From: Sinohyriopsis cumingii
Lineage: Eukaryota > Mollusca > Bivalvia > Unionida > Unionidae
Length of the DNA: 64,000 bases
Direction: 5' to 3'
Assembly: GCA_028554795.2 (NCBI GenBank)
Contig: CM068839.1
Location: 11,249,220 to 11,313,219, forward strand
The translations under genes and the position numbers were made by a program. The notes beneath the pieces were generated by a model. That model had not been told where the DNA came from, did not search any database, and saw only the letters and a list, made by a program, of their open reading frames with translations. Of the stretch, positions 35,527 to 46,007 are shown in pieces. The stretch's first letter is position 1. The number at the start of each line of letters is the position of its first letter.

Positions 35527-35793
35527 CGGGGCCCCGAGTGGCTGAGTGGTCTAAAGCGCTCACCGTTACGGATCACTGCCATCTCACCTCTGTCTGCGTG
35601 AGTTCGAGTCTCAGCCTTGGCTAACGTTGGTACGTGAGAAAGCCTGCCAGTAGCTTCTCGTAGGTCGGTGGTTCTTCCCGGGGTTTTCCAGGGTTCTTCC
35701 TCCACCAATTATACTGGCCGCCATGTATAGCCTATCTTGTGCTGAAAAATGGTGTTAAAACCTACAATAACAACAATAATAACAACAACAACA
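35527..35793 (+). mobile_element. SINE family A, full-length, tRNA-derived
   Basis: Complete insertion with a 12-bp target duplication. The tRNA-like head starts GGCCCCGAGTGGCTGAGTGG, containing the A box, and has a B-box GAGTTCGAGTCTC about 50 bp later; these form the internal RNA polymerase III promoter. The body (GTACGTGAGAAAGCCTGCCA, GTAGGTCGGTGGTTCTTCCC, GTGCTGAAAAATGG) ends in a (CAA)n/(TAA)n tail. It interrupts the RT ORF of the plus-strand LINE just before the Y-A-D-D box. Best-preserved of the three family A copies here. Confidence 0.93.
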
Positions 35794-35805
35794 ACCACTT
35801 TTACT
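35794..35805 (+). repeat. Target-site duplication, right copy
   Basis: ACCACTTTTACT, identical to 35,515-35,526. Removing one copy and the SINE restores continuous LINE sequence around the junction. Confidence 0.93.
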
Positions 35806-36172
35806 AAGAGACTCAATATCATCTACAGATCTCTATGCAGATGACACAACATTGTCAGACATCCAAAACGCAAAGCTTGAACTCAAAATTTCTTTATAGA
35901 ATGCTCTAAACAAACTGGAAAACTGGTGCACATGCAATGGCATGGTGGTAAATACTGGTAAAACTAAAATATTACTTATCTCAACATGGCAAAAAAGGAC
36001 AAATCTTGATAGTGATGAACTATGTCTGACATGGAAGGACAAAAATTTGCAAATGGTCTGTCATGATAGACTACTTGGTGTTCTGGTAGATAATAACCTA
36101 TCAGGTTAGTTTTTAGCTAATTGTGTTACCCTCTTTAAATAAGGTCATTATTATTATTATTATTATTATCAT

Positions 36173-36500
36173 TATAGCCTTTTTATCGTAGTTCTCTTTT
36201 ACCTTGTCTATCAGGTGCTTAGTTTTATTCCTCCACTTTCTATAGCTTTTCATGTCTTTTTTCTTGTGGAAATTATCTCTTAGGTGCCTAGCTTCATTGA
36301 TCTCAGGGGTAATCCACTTGGATGTAATTTGGTGTTTAACCCTTTTTGTTTTAATTTGGGCATGCTTGTCTAAGGCTGCATTGAACATCTGATACCATTT
36401 GTCTAAGGCAGTGTTGACATCAGCTGTATTGTGGACTGATTGGAAGGGTTTGCATACTAAATCATTTAACACATTAACCCATGGAGGTTTTTGTCGTTTT
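36173..36500 (-). pseudogene. LINE pre-RT linker remnant
   Basis: Minus strand, 36,472-36,173: residues ALDKWYQMFNAALDKHAQIK, ITSKWITPEINEARHLRD and YRKWRNKTKHLIDKVKENYD match the linker between endonuclease and RT in CR1/Jockey-group LINEs. It stops exactly where the plus-strand LINE's (ATT)n tail begins. The frame can continue at about 34,830 with DFAQSKSCNQDI. This indicates one minus-strand LINE split by the plus-strand insertion. Confidence 0.75.
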
Positions 36501-37020
36501 CACCTGAAATTCGAGTAGGAAACACATTTAGAAAGCTATTTCTAAATACATCCAAAAACACCAACTTCCAAGTGATCATCCAATAACATACTGCCTAGTT
36601 GTGTTAGAAACATTGTTTTTCATTGGCTATTTGGCTTGTGCATGAGCAACAGGGTAAAAGTTTTTTTTTGTGTGTTTTGTTTTGCTAAACGGAGCCATTA
36701 TTTTTGTGTCGAGACCACTGTTTATTCCAAATGCCCATCTTATCCTACTTTTTGCAAAGGTTCATCTGTTTGTTTGCAGTTCATACCGGTCTGCCTTAGA
36801 TCTGAGACTAAAAAGTCTCAAATCTGGACACAAAATCAGATTCCAACCACTGGCAAATTTTGGGTAGAAAAAAATCAGGTCCTAAAAGTGAGGTTTTTCC
36901 CTCTGTATTTTGTAGTGCAACTAGAAATCCCAGATTATTTGGTACCATTGTAGAGCTACATCTGTCTACCTTTCTATAATACCACCGACTTTAGTGTATC
37001 ATGCATGACCATGACACTAC
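36501..37020. other. Intron, nothing recognised
   Basis: Contains an open frame (36,636-36,953) without recognisable motifs. A TTAACCC at the left edge could be a piggyBac-type end, but no matching right end was found. Confidence 0.45.
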
Positions 37021-37022
37021 AG

Positions 37023-37133
37023 AGCTAGATGTGTACAAGGTTGCATCATCTGCAAACAAATCTGTATTTGTGGATTCATTATTTAATTGTAGATCATTGA
37101 TATAGATAAGGAAGAGGAAAGGGCTTAAAATTG
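37023..37133 (-). mobile_element. LINE RT fragment, near-identical to 33,828-33,935
   Basis: About 110 bp nearly identical to the FADDATLY-coding segment of the minus-strand LINE at 33.8-33.9 kb (GTGTACAAGGTTGCATCATC, GATATAGATAAGGAAGAGGA). It carries no flanking LINE sequence, so it is a separate short truncated or copied piece. Confidence 0.85.
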
Positions 37134-37149
37134 ACAGCCATTGGTTCAG

Positions 37150-37262
37150 CATGTTGCAAATTATTACAATACTCTATAAAGCAAATTATTACAAATACTC
37201 TATAAAGTAAATTATTACAAAATCTCTATAAAGCAAATTATTACAAATACTCTATGAAGCAG
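37150..37262. repeat. Short tandem repeat, about 25-bp unit, 4-5 copies
   Basis: Unit CAAATTATTACAAATACTCT then ATAAAG. Confidence 0.92.
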
Positions 37263-37329
37263 TGAGTTTTCGAATTAGCAAGCAGTTGAATTTATCGGTA
37301 CATCACTTGACCTTAAATGAGTAACAATT

Positions 37330-38240
37330 TGTATATTATACCTATAATTCAGGTCTAACTGCAAACAACAAAGACCCTGATATGCCATCACATAATACAT
37401 AGACCCTGATATGCCATCACATAATACATAGACCCTGATCTGCCATCACACAATGCATAGACCCTGATCTGCCATCACATAATGCATAGACCCTGATCTG
37501 CCATCACATAATGCATAGACCCTGATCTTCCATCACATAATGCATAGACCCTGGTCTGCCATCACATAATGCATAGACCCGCCATCACACAATGCATAGA
37601 CCCTGATCTGCCATCACATAATGCATAGACCCTGATCTGCCATCACACAATGCATAGACCCTGACCTTCCATCACATAATGCATAGACCCTGATATGCCA
37701 TCACATAATACATAAACCCTGATCTTCCATCACATAATGCATAGACCCTGATATGCCATCACATAATGCATAGACCCTGATCTTCCATCACATAATACAT
37801 AGACCCTGATATGCCATCACATAATACATAGACCCTGATATGCCATCACATAATCCATAGACCCTGATCTGCCATCACATAATGCATAGACCCTGATCTG
37901 CCATCACACAATGCATAGACCCTGATCTTCCATCACATAATGCATAGACCCTGATATGCCATCACAATACATAAACCCTGATCTTCCATCACATAATGCA
38001 TAGACCCTGATCTGCCATCACATAATGCATAGACCCTGATCTTCCATCACATAATGCGTAGACCCTGATCTGCCATCACATAATGCATAGACCCTGATCT
38101 GCCATCACATAATGCATAGACCCTGATCTTCCATCACATAATGCATAGACCCTGATTTTCCATCACATAATGCATAGACCCTGATCTGCCATCACATAAA
38201 ACTGCATAGACCCTGGTCTGCTGATGCATTAGGTGACAGA
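37330..38240. repeat. Minisatellite, 29-bp unit, about 29 copies, inside an M1 MITE
   Basis: The unit contains CATAGACCCTGATCTGCCAT and CACATAATG. Variants are GATATGCC and GATCTTCC. The left flank (CTAACTGCAAACAACAAAGA) matches the M1 element at 59,228-59,247. The right flank (GCATTAGGTGACAGACCC) resembles the M1 right half (CACAATATGTGACAGCAG). The unit itself is the M1 interior AGACCCTGATCTGC plus ATCTGCCATCACATTATGCA seen once at 12.7-12.9 kb. The array therefore grew by amplification inside a transposon copy. Confidence 0.93.
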
Positions 38241-38244
38241 CCCA

Positions 38245-38599
38245 ACTTATGTCTGTATAAACAGTAACTAACGTGCAGTATTTTGAATATTACAATCATT
38301 ATTAGAGTTAAGAAAACAAAGTATCAGGTTGTGAAGCATTTACAAGACAGATTACACGTCATTACTTTTGCCAATGACAATAAAGGTGCAAGAAACAGTT
38401 TTTATGTACGAATTTAATGCCACATCCACACAACTAATATAAAAATTCATAAAAATATAGAACACACTGAGATCAAAAAGGTCAATATTTTTGGATGGCT
38501 ATAATAAAGATAGCTATAATAAAACAAAACATAAGAATATCATTCTCTTGACAAGTCAGTGGAAGTTTATGTACATACATCCCAACCCTAAATTTGATA
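38245..38599. other. Intron, nothing recognised
   Basis: AT-rich sequence, no supported feature. Confidence 0.5.
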
Positions 38600-39043
38600 C
38601 ATGCATTTTTCACATCCGAAGGTCATTATTGACACAGAAGTTATTACTCTGTTAAAAAAAATTTCTTGTGGCAAAATGTATTGCATTGTGTATATTGTGA
38701 GTTATGACTGCCTTCAAGTATTTAAATATTTAAAATTATGTGCAATGTCAGATGCTTCTTGGCGTCTTTGTATACCTATATAGCATCAGGACGTTACCAA
38801 AATTCCTTTGCAATGCTGCTTGGATGCCAAGAAGGAATTTTAGAGCTAAATTATTTATGAACAAATGACAGAAATACTATAAGTTAATTGTCAATGTAAA
38901 CTGAAAAGGTTGTTTAAAGTGTTCTAGCTGACTGTGCAGAAAGTCTACACACAGTTAAGTAAATAATGTTTTAGAAATAATTTTAGCCTGATATAAAATA
39001 ACTATTGTTGTCAATAATGACCTTCGGATGTGAAAAATGCATG
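38600..39043. mobile_element. MITE with perfect 35-bp terminal inverted repeats
   Basis: The left arm 38,600-38,634 (starting CATGCATTTTTCACATCCGA) is the exact reverse complement of the right arm 39,009-39,043. TA flanks both sides (GATA|CATGC ... GCATG|TAAT), consistent with TA target duplication as in Tc1/mariner-type elements. The 444-bp element has no transposase ORF; the 60-codon frame at 38,601-38,783 has no domain. Perfect arms suggest a relatively young insertion. Confidence 0.82.
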
Positions 39044-39047
39044 TAAT

Positions 39048-40130
39048 CACCATAATATAGCTAATGGTGATCAAAGTTTAATCAAGAAACACATGCTAGA
39101 ACATTGATTTACAGTTGTGTGAGACCCTGCAGAGTGACATGTCAAATAAATCCAATGATACTTTGCCACTGAAATCAACCATATATTGTCCATACAATTT
39201 AACAGAGAAAGTGCTTCTCAGACTTCAGTTCCCTTGCATTTGACCTTTAATGATTGTAGTTTACAAAATGATTGTAAATAGATAAGGTATAGAACAAATA
39301 TCAACAGTGGAAAATTCAGTTCAAGATAGAAGTATTTCAGCTGCTTGGCTTCTAATGAGGTACCTACCACAAAATACAACTCTTGTGGAAGCCAAGTCTG
39401 ACATGAAAGTCATTCACATTTAGATTGGTATCTGGATGAGGTTCAAGCTGTTGCTTCTATCAGCTTGATATGTAAATTAATCCTAACATTTTACCATGTA
39501 AATTGAGACCTGTAAAAGGGAAAGAAACAAATGATACTAATGCATGTTTAACATGAGATGTTCTTAAGAAGAAAAACTTTTTTTATTAACTCCAGTAACC
39601 TTTCAAAAATAAATAGAATGTTTGAATCCCATGAATGTGAAAATGTTGTTCCCTGTGGTGAAAATTTATGTAAAACATACTTTTACCTTCAGTTGATAAA
39701 GTCAGAGTAACTCTTATTATTTCTAGGGGAATCAGCATGCCAAAAGGAAAGAATGATCTGCTCCTTTGACAACTTGTATTCTTACCATCAAAAGAATTGT
39801 TGATACACTGCTTTCAGCATGATTTTCCAAATACTGCTTATTTTTAAATATTATTATTCCCCATAAAAAATTAGGATTGTATACAATAGGATTTCACCTT
39901 GGCATATTTAATTTTTAAACATGTTTCATTTAGTGGTGTTGTTACAATTGTTATCTTTCACAAAATGAAACTTGGTTCATTTTTGTTATTGACCAATGAA
40001 GTATCTACTCTCTATTATGTGACCTTTTAACCTCCATTTTTTGTCCCTTGTTTGAGGTATTCATGTTTTGTTTTATTGTGCATTCACATCATTTGTAGCT
40101 ACCATAGAAGATATAGTAATACCAAGCCAT
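39048..40130. other. Intron, nothing recognised
   Basis: About 1.1 kb of AT-rich sequence with stops in all frames. Confidence 0.55.
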
Positions 40131-40134
40131 TCTT

Positions 40135-41490
40135 CTCCTTGGAGTGCACAAAAGGATGATGCCCTCTCTCCCCACCCCCCTTAACTCCATTGAGTTTGAG
40201 GTAGAAGCAGAAGCCTTCTATCAGGTGCACAAGTTCTTCTCATTTGGATTAAGAGGAGGAGGTCTGGGAATTTGATACGGCAGTAAAAGAAGTCTACTGC
40301 CTTTTACCCACTGACTTGTGCCTGAAATCATTTGGCATACAGTCCAAGAAGATCTCCAGGGCTGAACCATGACCAGACCTGCTTCTTCCTCATTCCTTGA
40401 TAAGTTTGAGGAAATATCATAGAGGTTTTTCACAGGCCAAGACATCACTTGGTGACAAAGAGGGTGGTTTGTTCCTCCCTCTACCTTGAGATCTGTGATT
40501 TCTGCTTCAAGTTACCAGGCACAATCCCTAAAGTGATCTGCTAAACATCCCCAGTTGGATACTGGTTTGTCCCAAGTAAGTATCCTTCCCATAAAAACAA
40601 TTGAAGTAGATAGCCAGGCTATTAGTCACCATAACTTCTCATACTCACCTATTATGAGCTACTTCTTTTAGTATCCCAATGGAGGAAGGACACATTTTAC
40701 CCAGCAGTTTACAATGTGGGCTGAAAGTGGTGGCCAAAATATCCCATTTCATTAGCCAGGATGCATACAAATGTGAGTCAACTCCTAGGGACCATCCACA
40801 AACTTCTTCAGACAGACATAGCCTCAGCCCAATATGCAACTTCAAATGAGACCTTCTCGACAATCGGATTCAAAGGACAGTTGCCAACAAACCACTAGGA
40901 GAAAATTTGCTAACCCACCTTTCACACATCTCCAGTCATGCATACCTCACCCAAATATCTCCATAGGTGCTTATATAAGCACTTTTCAGAGGCATGGTCA
41001 AGTATCAGGGTGATTGGTGGGTCCTTTCTATTGTGAGCAAGGGTTACCAACTTCTGTCAAGGACCCCCAAGGTCTTTCAACAGTCCAGTCTGGTGAAATT
41101 CTAGGAAGAGATGCACACCCTTTTGCAGAAAGGGACATTTGAGGATCCTGAATAATCAGTCTCCCTTATTATATTGCCAAATCATCCACTACCGGGTAAT
41201 ACCTCCAGTTTTTCTTGGACCAAATGTTTTTAATCCCTGGTTCTGCCCTTCATAATCTCTTCACCACTCAAAGTTGAAACCCAAGTTGCGGGAGTAGTAG
41301 CAGCATATCTCCAATTACTAAAACCCCAATTGTCCAGTCTTTTTATGATTGGCTGATCAGTGATGATAAATGTCTGTTCTGTTGTTGGTCCACTGTAACT
41401 CAGTTGGGTTTTTTTATCCAACCTTGAGAGGTCATTTACATGGGAATGAGCTTCAGATAGATCAATTCCAGGCACTATGAACACAAATAT
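40135..41490 (+). pseudogene. DIRS-like retroelement remnant (Gag-like and RT N-terminal region)
   Basis: Base composition is less AT-rich than the surroundings. Plus-strand pieces in shifting frames: EEFDTAVKEVYCLLPTDLC near 40,255-40,320, Gag-like. At 40,982-41,140, GDWWVLSIVSKGYQLLSRTP then EEMHTLLQKGTFEDPE resembles the conserved pre-RT segment of DIRS elements (D-x-W-V-L-x-I-V-x-x-G-Y, then E-E-V-x-x-L-L-x-K-G-A-I-E). NQSPLLYCQII follows, and near 41,260 FSLKVETQVAGV. Frameshifts and stops are frequent. No tyrosine recombinase region or terminal repeats were found. The family call rests on my recall of these motifs. Confidence 0.5.
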
Positions 41491-41636
41491 TGTTTATTAT
41501 ATTCTAGCATGCCTTTACCTATTCATATTGTGAACCTTGAATGCTGCTGGTGATCTGGTTCCTCACTCCAGTTCCTCCACATGAAGTGGAAACCACTGAG
41601 ATTCTTAGTCAACTTTGATTCCTCTATGACCAGATT

Positions 41637-42285
41637 TGGGGTGCTCATTTAGAGCCAGTAACTCTCCAGAGTCATTGGACTTGAGATGAAGAGGGTGTAA
41701 TCCTCCAGTTGGGGTGCTCATTTAGAGCCAGTAACTCTCCAGAGTCATTGGACTTGAGATGAAGAGGGTGTAATTCTCCAGTTGGGGTACTCATTTAGAG
41801 CCAATAACTCTCCAGAGTCATTGGACTTGAGATGAAGAGGGTGTAATTCTCCAGTTGGGGTACTCATTTAGAGCCAATAACTCTCCAGAGTCATTGGACT
41901 TGAGATGAAGAGGGTGTAATTCTCCAGAGTCATTGGACTTGAGATGAAGAGGGTGTAATTCTCCAGAGTCATTGGACTTGAGATGAAGAGGGTGTAATCC
42001 TCCAGTTGGGGTACTCATTTAGAGCCAATAACTCTCCAGAGTCATTGGACTTGAGATGAAGAGGGTGTAATTCTCCAGTTGGGGTACTCATTTAGAGCCA
42101 ATAACTCTCCAGAGTCATTGGACTTGAGATGAAGAGGGTGTAATTCTCCAGTTGGGGTACTCATTTAGAGCCAATAACTCTCCAGAGTCATTGGACTTGA
42201 GATGAAGAGGGTGTAATTCTCCAGTTGGGGTGTCATTTAGAGCCAGAGGGTATAATTCTCCAGAGTCATTGGACTTGAGATAAAG
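41637..42285. repeat. Minisatellite, 73-bp unit, about 8 copies, with 39-bp internal deletions
   Basis: The unit contains GGGGTACTCATTTAGAGCCA, CTCTCCAGAGTCATTGGACT and TGAGATGAAGAGGGTGTAAT. Units at 41,920-41,990 are shortened to about 39 bp, lacking the GTTGGGGTACTCATTTAGAG part. Confidence 0.95.
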
Positions 42286-42289
42286 TGTC

Positions 42290-42454
42290 CCTCCACATCA
42301 AAAATATTTTAAACATCATGACAATATAAGCTGACATTAAATAAGGAAAAGAAATTAAATATTTTCAATATTGTAATTTCAGGAAGTAATATTTCCCCAA
42401 AACAGTTTCACTTTATTTGCACATAATCAGCATAATTCATTCACAAATTGTCAT
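42290..42454. other. Spacer between two arrays
   Basis: AT-rich spacer, nothing recognised. Confidence 0.5.
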
Positions 42455-43640
42455 ATGAGGATGTCATCCTGACCTTTAGGGGAAGCAAGATCCAAACTAA
42501 CACCTCCATATGAGGATGTCATCTTGACCTTTAGGGGAGGCAAGATCCAAACTAACACCTCCATATGAGGATGTCATCCTGACCTTTAGGGAAGCAAGAT
42601 CCAAACTAACACCTCCATATGAGGATGTCATCCTGACCTTTAGGGAAGCAAGATCCAAACTAACACCTCCATATGAGGATGTCATCCTGACCTTTAGGGA
42701 AGCAAGATCCAAACTAACACCTCCATAAGAGGATGCCATCCTGACCTTTAGGGGAAGCAAGATCCAAACTAACACCTCCATATGAGGATGCCATCCTGAC
42801 CTGTAGGGGAAGCAAGATCCAAACTAACACCTCCATATGAGGATGTCATCCTGACCTTTAGGGGAAGCAAGATCCAAACTAACACCTCAGTATGAGGATG
42901 TCATCCTGACCTTTAGGGGAAGCAAGATCCAAACTAACACCTCCATATGAGGATGTCATCCTGACCTTTAGGGGAAGCAAGATCCAAACTAACACCTCCA
43001 TATGAGGATGTCATCCTGACCTTTAGGGGAAGCAAGATCCAAACTAACACCTCCATATGAGGATGTCATCCTGACCTTTAGGGGAAGCAAGATCCAAACT
43101 AACACTTCCATATGAGGATGTCATTCTGACCTTTAGGGGAAGCAAGATCCAAACTAACACCTCCATATGAGGATGTCATCCTGACCTTTAGGGGAAGCAA
43201 GATCCAAACTAACACCTCCATATGAGGATGTCATCCTGACCTTTAGGGGAAGCAAGGTCCAAACTAACACCTCCATATGAGGATGTCATCCTGACCTTTA
43301 GAGGAAGCAAGATCCAAACTAACACCTCCATATGAGGATGTCATCCTGACCTTTAGGGGAAGCAAGATCCAAACTAACACCTCCATATGAGGATGTCATC
43401 CTGACCTTTAGGGGAGGCAAGATCCAAACTAACACCTCCATTTGAGGATGTCATCCTGACCTTTAGGGGAGGCAAGATCCAAAATAACACCTCCATATGA
43501 GGATGTCATCCTGACCTTTAGGGGAGGCAAGATCCAAACTAACACCTCCATATGAGGATGCCATCCTGACCTTTAGGGGAAGCAAGATCCAAACTAACAC
43601 CTCCATATGAGGATGTCATTCTGACCTTATGGGGAGGCAA
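42455..43640. repeat. Minisatellite, 55-bp unit, about 21 copies
   Basis: The unit contains ATATGAGGATGTCATCCTGA, CCTTTAGGGGAAGCAAGATC and CAAACTAACACCTCC. Three adjacent copies at 42,560-42,720 lack one G (54 bp, a multiple of 3), giving a short open frame on the minus strand. Confidence 0.96.
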
Positions 43641-44330
43641 CACCTCAATCTCAATCGTTTCATACATGACTTTGAAATCTTTAAATTGTTCACCCTGAGT
43701 GTATGTAATGAATAGTTTTTTGCTGAATTAGGTTGCAACAGTTTAGTTATGTATGCAGGTATGTGTCCATTTATGGTTTTGTAATCAAGAACTGCTTTTT
43801 AAAAGTCAATTTTTGCACTTAATTGCATTTGCTTCTTGGGACAGATCTTTTAAAAGTTACGCCAAGTTGCACTTAAACAGTGGAATTGATCTCTTAAAAG
43901 TTATGCCAAGTTGCACTTAAACAGTGGAATTGATCTTTTAAAAGTTATGCCAGGTGGCATTTAAATACATTTGTTTCTTGTAATGGGTCTTTTAATTAAA
44001 AGTTACACAAAAATAGAATAATGTTTTCCTAATTTCCTTCATCAAAATAATTTTTTTTATAAAAATCTCTGTGTATTCAGAATCAGTGTCAATTGGCACT
44101 GCAATATGAGGTCTGTCTTCCTTCTCTATACCCATCATGGATTTGATACTGAATGTTCTTCACTGTCTAATTCAACATAAATTTATGGTCACATTTATGA
44201 GATGACACAGGCTCCACTGTATAATATATTATTGTGCAACCTGATTTGGAAGACATCTTCCTGTAAAGGACACCTTTCAAAGATAAATCATAATGGGTCC
44301 CTATTGTTAATTTTCATATTTTGACCTCTT
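43641..44330. repeat. Intron with a short triplication at about 43,845-43,975
   Basis: Three copies of a unit of about 45 bp (GATCTTTTAAAAGTTATGCC, AAGTTGCACTTAAACAGTGG). Remaining sequence unremarkable. Confidence 0.7.
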
Positions 44331-44412
44331 TATAAAACTCATCTGCCATGATAAAACTCATCTGCCATTATAAAACTCGTCTGCCATTATAAAACTTGTC
44401 TACCATTGTAAA
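44331..44412. repeat. Short tandem repeat, 19-bp unit, about 4 copies
   Basis: Unit ATAAAACTCATCTGCCATT with CGT and TGT variants. Confidence 0.88.
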
Positions 44413-45160
44413 GACAGATTATTGTGATCCACAGAGTTTCCTTTATAAAAGGTTTTACTTGTACGTATTTCTCAGCTAAATGATGAATCTCCCATTCTTT
44501 ATTCTCAACTTAGCATGGAGGGGTTATTCTGCCATTTGTCAAGGAGAATTCCAGTGATGAATACAATATTGGCAAACGGCAAAAATCTATACTGCCTGTA
44601 ATCTTTACACTTGAGTTAAAATCTGTTTGACATGGTAATATAAACTCACTTCTCCCCAGCATGTTTGCAAGTTGGATTGAATTTATTTGGAATTATCCTT
44701 CCATCCAGATTAATGGCAAATATAAAAAGGGATTACACAGAGCTTTGAGCCCAAAGGAAATGTATGATGTCATCATCTTGATAGTGGGAGTCTTAATGCA
44801 TTTTGAATTGTCTTTGCTCTGTATGGTGCTATTCTGGAAGGCTTGGCTGACAAGTCAAAGAAATTAATGGAACCAACCTTCCAGGAAGTACATGCATATT
44901 GAAAATGATAAATTTTCCAGACTTTCTTATTGACCAAGGTGTCAATATTATTTTTGTAATGATATTCTCCAGGCATCAGTCTTAGGTCTTGCAAATTATT
45001 CCAAAAGATTTCAACATTTTCTTTATGGTTTTTTTCTTCTTCAGTTTTTCCATCTGCATTGGTTTTTATTGCTCAGCATGTTACTTGGATTCACTTCTAT
45101 ATTGCATGAAGAAATTACAGATTGCATGATGTAAATAAATATATATGAGCCTGTTCACTG
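44413..45160. other. Intron; unrecognised short open frames
   Basis: A minus-strand frame ending at 44,773 (starting about 45,010) reads NVEIFWNNLQDLRLMPGEYH then NIDTLVNKKVWKIYHF. It looks more protein-like than chance, but I recognise no family. It could be a transposase or other transposon scrap. No splice signals tie it to a gene. Confidence 0.35.
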
Positions 45161-45164
45161 GAAA

Positions 45165-45305
45165 ACCGACTTTATGACATAAAATTTTTATACCTACTTT
45201 TTTACTTCGTCAAAAAAACAACTTTATGACATAAAATTTTTATACCTACTATTTTACTTCATCAAAAAATGACTTTATGACATAAAAATTTTATACCTAC
45301 TTTTT
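45165..45305. repeat. Short tandem repeat, about 53-bp unit, 3 copies
   Basis: Unit with ACTTTATGACATAAAATTTT then TATACCTACTTTTTTACTTC. Confidence 0.88.
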
Positions 45306-46006
45306 TGCCTTTGCTGATAGAGTAATATTTGAAATTATAATAATATACATTTTATGAATAAAATATTAATAATGTAAATAAATAGATAATATTTTTGACT
45401 ACTTCTCATTTGATAGAAAAGATAATTAAAGATTGACATAATACAATTTACCTTAATGTGTTAACTAAAAGCGACTATTGAAAAAAATATGCAAACATCT
45501 TGTTATCAAGGAACTTGAAATATTTTGCACTACATTACAAAGTTACTTCAGTTTCCTATAGTTAAAATATAATTTGAAATTACATCTTTTCTGCTTCTTA
45601 TAATTTTACTAATTAAACCTTCCAATTATTTTTATGATTCAGTGGACTTTTATAAACTTTCATTGCACAAAAAGCTTGACTATAATATCAAAGATAAACA
45701 TCAAACATCCTTTTAAATTATGATTATCCTCAGCACAAGGGTCATGGAAAGTGTATGATTCACACAATATGCAATAGATGAGACCTTGAGTAGGTAGATT
45801 GAAAACTGAAATCACCAGTTTATTCAATATCAGTGTATGTGTTGCTAGTTGAACTGACAGACAGGTGAAATGAGGAAAAGACACCTTATTATACAAAATG
45901 TATATTCATCAACTATTATATGATTATTAACAGTATATATTTATATATATTTTTGGCATTCCTTAGATCTCATCCTCCACTGCATAAGATCAGTTGCAGT
46001 AATCTC
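45306..46006. other. Intron, nothing recognised
   Basis: Very AT-rich, no supported feature. Confidence 0.55.
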
Positions 46007-46007
46007 T

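Larger units (their letters stand above)
34836..36172 (+). pseudogene. Second LINE (plus strand), RT remnant, inserted in the minus-strand LINE
   Basis: Plus strand. It begins near 34,836 (5' truncated) with FSIPPVSKNFVKKCLSELDT, then KKATGLDQIGPRLIK and IHKSGSKDDADN. Next come HPNQSGCRQKHSCETAL, FDMVDHEILLKKLKIYQ-type residues in a shifted frame, and YGVPHGSILGPLLFILF. A SINE splits the ORF at 35,527-35,793. The frame then resumes with DLYADDTTLSD, keeping both catalytic Asp residues, and VNTGKTKILLIS. After LGVLVDNNLS it jumps to a 3' end with NCVTLFK, a stop and an (ATT)n tail, so the C-terminal domain is deleted. Confidence 0.82.

Noticed and set aside
35527..35610. Functional tRNA gene at the SINE head
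   Set aside because: It is followed by a SINE body, CAA tail and target duplications, and the tRNA arms are not intact.
36478..36490. piggyBac-type end (TTAACCC)
   Set aside because: No matching inverted end with TTAA was found within the next few kilobases.
40221..40863. Minus-strand frames as genes
   Set aside because: The plus-strand reading gives a better, ordered match to a retroelement; the minus frames carry no consistent motif order.
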